A DNA stretch of 12,832 nt from RYN-431 sp036388295 (GTDB lineage: Bacteria; Planctomycetota; Phycisphaerae; Tepidisphaerales; Tepidisphaeraceae): positions 1-12,832 of the forward strand of contig DASVSC010000275.1 in assembly GCA_036388295.1 (NCBI GenBank), in the 5' to 3' direction. This document shows, in pieces, positions 5,542-11,563 of the stretch. The translations under genes were made by a program, and so were the position numbers. Within the stretch, counting starts at the first letter, position 1; each line of letters opens with the position of its first letter. The notes beneath the pieces are model-generated. The model did not search any database. It was not told the origin of the DNA and saw only the letters and a list, made by a program, of their open reading frames with translations.

Positions 5542-8500
5542 TTGGAGAGCCTTCAGACCGCACAGCCCGATGATGTGAGGGCCACACCGCGTGGCGAGAT
5601 GGTTGGGCGCGTCAGCACGTTCGATTGGTCGCGTACACCACTGGGGCCGATGGACCGGTGGCCGCCGAGCCTGCGGACGCTCGTGGACATGCTGCTCGCC
5701 CACCCGCTGCCGATGATTCTGCTGTGGGGACCGGATCTGATTCAAATCTACAACGACGGCTACGCCGTTATCGCCGGCCGCAAGCACCCGGCGGCGCTCG
5801 GGCAGCCCAACCGCGAGTGCTGGCCGGAAGCGTTGCCTCTGACCGCGCCAATATACGAGCGGGTGCTGGCGCGCGGCGAATCGGTGCTGCTCGAAGACCA
5901 GCCGATCCCGCTCGACCGCCAAGGACGCGGCACGTTAGAAGAGGCATACTTTACCGTCAGCTACGGCCCCTGCCGTGAGGACGAGGGACGGATCGGCGGC
6001 ATCTTCGCCACGGTAATCGAGACGACGGACAAGGTGCTGGCTGGGCGGGAGCGGGAACGCTGGCGGGCCGAAGCGCTCACCCACGTCGAACAGCGGGCAC
6101 AGGTGCTCGATACCGCCCTCACGCACATCGACGCCTTTTCGTTCATCTTCGACCGCGACGGCCGGTTCCTTTATGCCAACCAGCCGCTGCTCGACCTGTA
6201 CGGCCTGACGGTGGATCAGGTCGTCGGGAAGAATGTTTACGACCTGAGCTACCCCGCCGAGCTCGCGGGCAAAATCCAGGGCCAGATCAAGCGAGTGATC
6301 GAGACGAAGCAGAGCGTGTCGGACGCGATCGCCTACACCGGCCCGAGCGGCGTCACCGGGCATTACGCGTACGTCTTCAACCCCGTACTCAACGCCGACG
6401 GGGAAGTCGACGTCGTTACCGGTTCGTCCCGTGATGTCACCGCGCGAGTACTGGCCGACGAGGCGCTGCGGACGAGCGAGTTCCGCTTTCAGCGGCTCGT
6501 CGAGCACTCGCCCCAGAGCACACAATTGTTCTACGCGGACGGTCGTCCCCGCCAGGTGAACCGCGCGTTCGAGCGGCTGTTCGGGATGACGCTCGATCAC
6601 TTGCGGGACTACAACATCCTCCACGACCCGGAACTGGTACGGCTCGGTGTGATGCCCTTGATGAAGCGGGCATTTGCCGGCGAAGCCGTGACGATCCCGC
6701 CGATCCCTTACGTGCCGGACCGTGGTGAGTACGCAGGACAAAGCCGCTGGGCCGGGGCGTACGTTTACCCGGTCAAGGACGAGAGCGACCGGGTGGAGGA
6801 GGTGGTGCTCGTCCACGACGACGTGACCGAACGAAAGCAGGCCGAAGACGAGCTGCGGAAGTTCAAGTTCATCACGGAGAACGCGAACGACTCGCTCCTG
6901 TTGATCGACGGCGAGGGGCGGATCGTCTACGCCAATCGGTTCGCCTGCGAGCATCGCGGCTACGACGTGGGCTGCATGCTGGGAGTGACGATCTCCGAGC
7001 TGGACCCGCACTACCCGCCCGACCGCTTCAAAGAACTCTTCGAGCGGGCCCGGCAGGAGCGGGTGCGACCGTTCGAATCGGTCCACCGCAGGCGGGACGG
7101 CTCAGAGTTTCCCGTCGAGATCACCGTCACCCATGTCGAGGTGGACGACAAGCCGCACCTTTTCGCGGCCTCGCGGGACATCAGCGAGCGTGCCGCGGCC
7201 AAGGCCGAGCGCGAGCGCCTTTTTGCCGAACTGGAATCAGAGAAAAACCTGCTCTCTGAGGTGTTCCGACGCTCACCGTCGTTCATCGCCGTGCTGCGAG
7301 GGCCGCAGCACACCTTCGAGCTGGTCAACGACCGCTACTACCAACTCGTCGGCCACCGCGATCTTCTCGGTAAGCCCCTGCGTGAGGCCTTGCCCGAAAT
7401 CGCGGGACAAGGCTTCTTCGAACTCCTCGACGGCGTGTACACCACGGGAGAGCCGTACATCGGGCGGGACATGCGGCTCATGGTCCGGCGCGAGCCAGGG
7501 CTGCCGTTGGAAGAGCGATTTATCGAGTTCGTGTACCAGCCGTTACGGGGTGCTGACGGCTCGATCACCGGCGTTTTTGCGCACGGCGTGGACCTTACAG
7601 AGCACAAGCGGGCCGAGGCGGCGGTACGGGGGAGCGAGGCCCGCTTCCGGCAACTGGCGGACGCCATGCCGCAAATCGTCTGGGCGGCGAGGCCGGACGG
7701 AACGGTCGATTACTACAACCGCAGGTGGTACGAGTACACCGACCTGCCCACAGGCGAGACCGGCGATGCCAGTTGGGAACCGGTCCTGCCTGACGAGGAC
7801 CTGCGACGGATTCACACGGCGTGGGGCCATGCGCTCCGCACGGGCCAGCCCTACGAGGTCGAGTGCCGCTTCCGCCGTGCGTCAGACGGCATGTACCGCT
7901 GGCACCTCGGGCGGGCGCTGCCGGTCCATGACGAGCACGGCAAGATCGTCCGCTGGTTCGGCACGAACACCGACATCCATGACCAGAAGCTGGTCCAGAA
8001 CGAACTCCAGCGCAGCGAGGAGCGATACCGCAGCCTGTTCACGTCCATTGATCAAGGCTTCTGCGTCATCGAAGTCCTCTTCGACGCCGACCGGCAACCG
8101 GTCGATTACCGCTTCGTCGAAGCCAATCCGGCCTTCGAGCGCCAGACGGGCTTGAGTGACCCGGTCGGCAAAACTGCCCGCAAACTGGTCCCGACGCTGG
8201 AGCAACGCTGGTTCGCGGTGTACGGGCGGGTCGCCACCACCGGCGAGCCGCTACGGTTCGAGGATTCGTCCGACTCGATGGGTCGCTGGTTCGACGTCTT
8301 CGCGTTCCGCACCGGCCAGCCCGAGGAACGGCGGGTCGCGATCCTGTTCAAAGACATTACCGAATCGAAGCGCATCGAGGCGGCGCTCCGGGAAAGTGAG
8401 CGGCGGTTCCGCGACATGGCCGACACGGCGCCGGCAACGCTTTGGGTGACCGAACCCGACGGCTACTGCTCATTCCTGTCGCGCGGGTGGTACGAACTGA

Positions 8501-9969
8501 CGGGCCAGACCGAAGAAACCGGCCTCGGGTTCGGCTGGACCAACGCCGCGCATCCCGACGACCACGCGGCCGCCCGCGATGCGTTTATTGCCGCGAACGC
8601 CGCCCGGGAGCCGTACGGGGTCGATTTCCGCGTACGACGCGCCGACGGCGAGTACGTCTGGGTGATCGACGCCGCCCGCCCCCGCTTCGGCCCCGACGGC
8701 GAGTATCTCGGCATGATCGGCTCGGTAATCGACATCACCGACCGCAAGCGGGCCGAGCGGGAACGCGAGGCCCTGCTGGCCAGCGAGCAGGCCGCCCGGT
8801 CCGAGGCCGAAAACGCCAGCCGCCTGAAGGACGAGTTCCTCGCCACCCTCAGCCACGAACTCCGCACGCCGCTGAACGCCATTCTCGGCTGGTCGCAGAT
8901 TCTCACGCGGGAGCCGAACGTTTCGCAGGACTTGGCCGACGGGCTGCGGACCATCGAGCGCAACGCGCGGGCGCAGGCGCAGATCATCGAAGACCTGCTG
9001 GACATGAGCCGCATTATCAGCGGCAAGGTGCGCCTGGAGATGCAGCCGGTGGACCTCGCGTCCCTGCTGCGCGAGGCAGTCGAAACGAGCAAGCCGTCCG
9101 CCGACGCCAAGAACGTGCGCCTGACGGCCGCCCTCGACGCGACGGCCGGCCCGATCAGTGGGGACCCGGCCCGGCTGCAACAGGTCCTGTGGAACCTGCT
9201 GACGAACGCAGTGAAGTTCACGCCCACGGGCGGGCGCGTTCAGGTGCGGCTGCAGCGCGTCGATACGCACGTCGAGGTGAGCGTTGTCGACACCGGCGAA
9301 GGGATCAAGCCCGAGTTCCTGCCGCACGTGTTCGACCGCTTCCGCCAGGCCGACGCGACCACGACCCGCCGTCACGGCGGGCTCGGCCTTGGCCTGAGCA
9401 TTGTTAAGCAACTGGTCGAACTCCACGGCGGCTCGGTGCGTGCGGCCAGTGCCGGCGGCGGGCAAGGCGCGACGTTCACCGTCTCGCTTCCGCTGACGGC
9501 AAGCCGACCCGAGTCGGACGTCGAAGACGCGCGTCATCGCCCCCGCGCCGGGGCCGCACTCGGGAACGCGATGGACCCGCGCGTTCAAATTGACGGCCTG
9601 AAGGTGTTGGTGGTGGACGACGAGCCGGACGCCCGGGCGCTGATCAAGCGGCTGTTGGAGAAGCTCGGTGCGCAGGTCATTAGCGCCGGTTCGGCCGCCG
9701 AGGCGCTGCAACTCCTGCGGCAGGAGCGTCCGCACGTGCTCGTGTCCGACATCGGCATGCCGGGCGAGGACGGCTATGCGCTGATCCGGCAGGTTCGCGC
9801 CTTGCGGCCGGAAGAAGGCGGTGGGACGCCCGCGATCGCCCTGACCGCTTATGCCCGCGCCGAGGATCGGGTGAAGGCGATGCTGACGGGGTTCCAGATG
9901 CACATTTCCAAGCCCGTGGAACCGGCGGAGTTGGTCACCATCGTCGCGAGCCTGACCGGCCGCACCTGA
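5542..9969 (+). CDS. Soluble multi-PAS hybrid histidine kinase with C-terminal receiver
   Basis: A 1475-residue sensor kinase with no signal peptide or membrane segment, so it probably senses an internal signal. About eight PAS-like domains follow one another, at roughly residues 24-165, 190-300, 314-430, 442-550, 568-688, 700-815, 827-942 and 954-1068. Most end in the D-[IVL]-T-E/D-x-K/R pattern that links PAS modules. A short coiled linker leads to the HisKA domain with the autophosphorylated H1105 (LSHELRTPLN). The ATPase domain has the N-box (N1218, N1222), the G1 box at D1250-T-G-E-G and the G2 glycines of HGGLGLGLS. The receiver (about 1350-1475) has D1359 and D1360, phospho-acceptor D1403 (VSDIGMPG), T1435 and K1457. 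All catalytic residues are intact. No separate response regulator or transport gene is adjacent, so the signal and output are unknown. Phosphotransfer to another protein is expected. Confidence 0.93.
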   Translation: MESLQTAQPDDVRATPRGEMVGRVSTFDWSRTPLGPMDRWPPSLRTLVDMLLAHPLPMILLWGPDLIQIYNDGYAVIAGRKHPAALGQPNRECWPEALPLTAPIYERVLARGESVLLEDQPIPLDRQGRGTLEEAYFTVSYGPCREDEGRIGGIFATVIETTDKVLAGRERERWRAEALTHVEQRAQVLDTALTHIDAFSFIFDRDGRFLYANQPLLDLYGLTVDQVVGKNVYDLSYPAELAGKIQGQIKRVIETKQSVSDAIAYTGPSGVTGHYAYVFNPVLNADGEVDVVTGSSRDVTARVLADEALRTSEFRFQRLVEHSPQSTQLFYADGRPRQVNRAFERLFGMTLDHLRDYNILHDPELVRLGVMPLMKRAFAGEAVTIPPIPYVPDRGEYAGQSRWAGAYVYPVKDESDRVEEVVLVHDDVTERKQAEDELRKFKFITENANDSLLLIDGEGRIVYANRFACEHRGYDVGCMLGVTISELDPHYPPDRFKELFERARQERVRPFESVHRRRDGSEFPVEITVTHVEVDDKPHLFAASRDISERAAAKAERERLFAELESEKNLLSEVFRRSPSFIAVLRGPQHTFELVNDRYYQLVGHRDLLGKPLREALPEIAGQGFFELLDGVYTTGEPYIGRDMRLMVRREPGLPLEERFIEFVYQPLRGADGSITGVFAHGVDLTEHKRAEAAVRGSEARFRQLADAMPQIVWAARPDGTVDYYNRRWYEYTDLPTGETGDASWEPVLPDEDLRRIHTAWGHALRTGQPYEVECRFRRASDGMYRWHLGRALPVHDEHGKIVRWFGTNTDIHDQKLVQNELQRSEERYRSLFTSIDQGFCVIEVLFDADRQPVDYRFVEANPAFERQTGLSDPVGKTARKLVPTLEQRWFAVYGRVATTGEPLRFEDSSDSMGRWFDVFAFRTGQPEERRVAILFKDITESKRIEAALRESERRFRDMADTAPATLWVTEPDGYCSFLSRGWYELTGQTEETGLGFGWTNAAHPDDHAAARDAFIAANAAREPYGVDFRVRRADGEYVWVIDAARPRFGPDGEYLGMIGSVIDITDRKRAEREREALLASEQAARSEAENASRLKDEFLATLSHELRTPLNAILGWSQILTREPNVSQDLADGLRTIERNARAQAQIIEDLLDMSRIISGKVRLEMQPVDLASLLREAVETSKPSADAKNVRLTAALDATAGPISGDPARLQQVLWNLLTNAVKFTPTGGRVQVRLQRVDTHVEVSVVDTGEGIKPEFLPHVFDRFRQADATTTRRHGGLGLGLSIVKQLVELHGGSVRAASAGGGQGATFTVSLPLTASRPESDVEDARHRPRAGAALGNAMDPRVQIDGLKVLVVDDEPDARALIKRLLEKLGAQVISAGSAAEALQLLRQERPHVLVSDIGMPGEDGYALIRQVRALRPEEGGGTPAIALTAYARAEDRVKAMLTGFQMHISKPVEPAELVTIVASLTGRT

Positions 9970-10002
9970 GTGGCTGCCGGCTGTTGCCTGCCGCCGGCGC
10001 CG

Positions 10003-10038
10003 GAAGTCGCATCGACTTCACGCCCGGCGTGATGCCGG
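10003..10038 (+). other. Two consecutive hairpins between the kinase gene and the tRNA gene
   Basis: GAAGTCG-CAT-CGACTTC (10003-10019) is a perfect 7-base inverted repeat, and CCGGC-GTGAT-GCCGG (10024-10038) a perfect 5-base one. They follow the kinase stop by about 35 bases and end at TT. They could terminate the kinase transcript, but they overlap the candidate tRNA promoter and lack a T-run, so the role is uncertain. Confidence 0.4.
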
Positions 10039-10045
10039 TTAGACT
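10017..10045 (+). promoter_or_regulatory. Candidate promoter of the tRNA-Leu gene
   Basis: TTCACG (10017-10022) and TAGACT (10040-10045) are 17 bases apart and each matches the sigma-70 consensus at four of six positions. The -10 box ends 8 bases before the first base of the tRNA (10054), a normal distance for a tRNA with almost no leader. Confidence 0.4.
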
Positions 10046-10053
10046 TCGGTCAG

Positions 10054-10365
10054 CCGGGCGTGGCGTAATGGCAGCCGCAACGGACTTAGGATTTTTGAGT
10101 GCCCCGGCAGCAATGCCGGGAGTAGAACGTCTCAAAGTCGGTGAACCCCCTGTCGGCTCAAACCGACGAGGCAACGCCGAGCCAAACCGCCGGGCGACCG
10201 GCGGAAGGTGTAGAGGCTCGACGGGACGCACCCCACCCTCGCCAGGTGTTGGGGTGAAGGCAGAGTCCAGACCACGAACCCGCCATCGCGGGGCGGCGAA
10301 AGCCGAAGTGCGTAAGAAAATCCGTTGGTCGCAAGACCGTGCGGGTTCGAGTCCCGCCGCCCGGA
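10054..10365 (+). tRNA. tRNA-Leu(UAA), interrupted by a group I intron
   Basis: The exons are 10054-10087 and 10317-10365; joined they give an 83-base class II tRNA. The acceptor stem CCGGGCG (10054-10060) pairs perfectly with CGCCCGG (10358-10364), with discriminator A at 10365 and no encoded CCA. The D stem is GCG/CGC (10063-10065, 10076-10078) with TAA and GG in its loop. The anticodon stem ACGGA (10080-10084) pairs with TCCGT (10321-10325) around the loop CTTAAAA, so the anticodon is UAA, with U34 at 10087 and A35 at 10317. The long variable arm GGTC-GCAA-GACC (10327-10338) is the mark of tRNA-Leu, and the T arm is GCGGG-TTCGAGT-CCCGC (10341-10357). Without removal of the insert the tRNA cannot function. 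Leucine identity is also supported by A73. Confidence 0.96.
10088..10316 (+). ncRNA. Group I self-splicing intron in tRNA-Leu(UAA), cyanobacterial type (IC3-like)
   Basis: A 229-base insert between U34 and A35. P1: exon ACUU pairs with GAGT (10097-10100), giving the required U-G wobble at the 5' splice site. P10: the T-run 10092-10096 can pair with the 3' exon AAAA (10317-10320). P2: 10103-10109 with 10114-10120, GCAA loop. P3: CGTCTC (10128-10133) with GGGACG (10223-10228). P4: TCGGTG (10138-10143) with CGCCGA (10175-10180). P5: CCT (10149-10151) with AGG (10169-10171), capped by GTCGG/CCGAC (10152-10167). P6: GCC/GGT extended by CCGCCGG/CCGGCGG (10187-10204), GCGA loop. P7: GGCTC (10215-10219) with GAGTC (10263-10267). 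P8: CACCCCA/TGGGGTG (10229-10256). P9: CCCGC/GCGGG (10279-10292), then CGGC-GAAA-GCCG (10294-10305). The last base is G. The P, R and S segments closely follow the cyanobacterial tRNA-Leu intron as I remember it. There is no endonuclease gene. Confidence 0.95.
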
Positions 10366-10374
10366 CTGCAATCA

Positions 10375-10442
10375 GGCTCCACGAGCCGCACCGCTCTCGC
10401 TATCGCCCGCGAGACGAAAGCGGCACCGACTACCTCGGGTAG
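10375..10442 (+). other. Run of three hairpins downstream of the tRNA
   Basis: GGCTC-CAC-GAGCC (10375-10387), a two-part stem CCGCT-CTCGC with GCGAG and AGCGG (10391-10423), and CTACC-TCG-GGTAG (10430-10442) follow one another with few spare bases. They start 10 bases after the tRNA. They may form the 3' trailer or terminator of the precursor, although no T-run follows, or a small structured RNA. No protein frame here is credible. Confidence 0.35.
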
Positions 10443-10519
10443 AGACGTTCTGACGCTGAACCTCGATTAAAACCGTAGGGTGGGATAAATTCCGTCTACA
10501 TCGCGCACGAACCGTCGAA

Positions 10520-10717
10520 TCAATCCCGAGATGCTTTGCCAAGCATCGCGTCGCCCGGCCCGGCGTTGTCAGGCTTCCGCCCGCGGTACGGACAATGTCG
10601 GCAGCCCGATTCGCAGCAGTAGCCGCGCCGCAGCAGGAACGCGGCCGTGAAGACCCAGCGGCCGTTCTCGACGACATAATCTTCGCCCTCGATAAGCGGC
10701 CGGTCATTCGTTTCCAT
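10520..10717 (-). CDS. DUF5522-type small cysteine-motif protein
   Basis: A 65-residue protein with the hallmark of the DUF5522 family: an EGEDYVVENGRWVFT segment (residues 10-24), then FLLRRGYCC and C-x3-C-x2-C-P spacing with C34, C35, C39 and C42. The cysteines suggest metal or redox chemistry, but no function is established for the family. The tail after residue 46 is not conserved and contains the basic and glycine residues usual for a disordered end. The ATG at 10717-10715 lies inside the last codons of the pseudopilin-like gene: the two frames overlap by 14 bases (10704-10717), so translation is probably coupled. The motif density rules out a chance frame. The pairing with a pseudopilin-like gene may be only positional. 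Confidence 0.82.
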   Translation of the reverse strand: METNDRPLIEGEDYVVENGRWVFTAAFLLRRGYCCESGCRHCPYRGRKPDNAGPGDAMLGKASRD

Positions 10718-11450
10718 AGACGCGTTCTCCGGCGAGAAAACCCGTGCCCGGGGCGCACATCTCTTGGCCGTCGATGTTAATCGTCATCTTTTCCCGCGTC
10801 GACTCGGCGTGACCGTCGCAGTAGGCGACATTTGTCGCGCCGCGGTGCCGGAAGCCTTGGGTGCCGGCGTAAGTCATCACGGTGACGGGACTGGCGTACG
10901 TGGACCGCATGAACTTGTTCGCCCCGCCGGCCCATTGGCCGTCGCCGAACAGTGCGGTTTCCGACGGCCGGCGGACGCTCACGGCTTTGACCGGCGCGAC
11001 GACCGGTTCGTTCTGGCCGTGGCCGATGAAGCTGGTGTTGTAGTTGTAGCCGGTATACGGGTCGGCAACCGTGTTCGACGGGCCGGTGTACGACGGGCAC
11101 TGCTGCACCGACGTCACGCTGCGCCCGCTGTAGAGCAGGCCGGGCACCAGTTGCGCCGGCTGGCCGGGGCGGTAGAGCGTCGCGTAGTCCCAGCAGGCTT
11201 CCGTGAAAAGCGTGGCGTTGCCGCTGTTGTAGTAGGCGATCGGGTATTGGCCGCGGTTGTCGTTCACGTACAGCGTGGCGAACGTCGCGAGTTGCCGCAG
11301 ATTGCTCAGACACTGCACGCGGCGGGCCTCCTGCCGCGCGACGCCGAGCGCCGGCAGCAACACCGCGATCAGCAGTGCGATGATGCCGACGACAACGAGC
11401 AGTTCGACGAGCGTGAAGCCGCGGCGAGCGTTCGCAGGAAAATTAGCCAC
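10704..11450 (-). CDS. Type II secretion/pseudopilin-like protein with H-x9-DG motif
   Basis: A 248-residue protein with a type IV prepilin N-terminus: RRG11 then F12-T-L-V-E16-L-L and about 20 hydrophobic residues. A prepilin peptidase should cut after G11 and methylate F12, and E16 is the conserved glutamate for assembly. The C-terminal part has H202-x9-D212-G213-H, the motif typical of the large family of planctomycete and verrucomicrobial PulG-like proteins. Their individual roles are mostly unknown; secretion or surface structures are the usual guess. The frame is open further upstream to an ATG at 11525, but those 25 residues are translated from the intergenic repeat (11446-11552), so I place the start at GTG 11450-11448, the last start codon before the leader. 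No Shine-Dalgarno is seen and the true start may differ by a few codons. It overlaps the DUF5522 gene by 14 bases. Confidence 0.88.
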   Translation of the reverse strand: MANFPANARRGFTLVELLVVVGIIALLIAVLLPALGVARQEARRVQCLSNLRQLATFATLYVNDNRGQYPIAYYNSGNATLFTEACWDYATLYRPGQPAQLVPGLLYSGRSVTSVQQCPSYTGPSNTVADPYTGYNYNTSFIGHGQNEPVVAPVKAVSVRRPSETALFGDGQWAGGANKFMRSTYASPVTVMTYAGTQGFRHRGATNVAYCDGHAESTREKMTINIDGQEMCAPGTGFLAGERVYGNE

Positions 11451-11552
11451 AGACGAACACGGATGAACACGGATGGACACCGATGAGGAAGAGATCGGCA
11501 CAGCCTTTCCATTATCCGTGTTCATCTGTGTTCATCCGTGTTCATCTGTGGC
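11446..11552. repeat. Intergenic long hairpin C (39-base arms, 10-base periodic)
   Basis: The arms at 11446-11484 and 11514-11552 are complementary at 35 of 39 positions around a 29-base loop. Each arm is a tandem array with a 10-base period: GAACACGGAT on the left, and ATCCGTGTTC alternating with ATCTGTGTTC on the right. It lies 11 bases beyond the stop of the PEP-CTERM gene, and its inner end covers the GTG taken as the pseudopilin start (11448-11450). It is the third element of this design in the window, but its unit differs in length and sequence from hairpins A and B. Confidence 0.85.
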
Positions 11553-11563
11553 CAGTCTGCACC

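Noticed and set aside
5935..7086. A 383-codon minus-strand open frame opposite the PAS region
   Set aside because: Its frame is antisense to clear PAS coding sequence and its composition (many V, H, R, D) is typical of an antisense shadow.
8470..9903. A 477-codon minus-strand open frame opposite the kinase core
   Set aside because: It is the antisense shadow of HisKA, ATPase and receiver motifs in GC-rich DNA; no recognisable domain and no ribosome site.
9984..10442. A 152-codon plus-strand open frame crossing the tRNA and its intron, considered as a possible intron-encoded endonuclease
   Set aside because: It starts before the tRNA, runs through both exons, shows no LAGLIDADG, GIY-YIG, HNH or His-Cys motif, and is fully explained by structured RNA.
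11451..11525. An N-terminal extension of the pseudopilin-like protein starting at an ATG at 11525
   Set aside because: The added residues are translated from the 10-base repeat hairpin and precede an otherwise standard prepilin leader.
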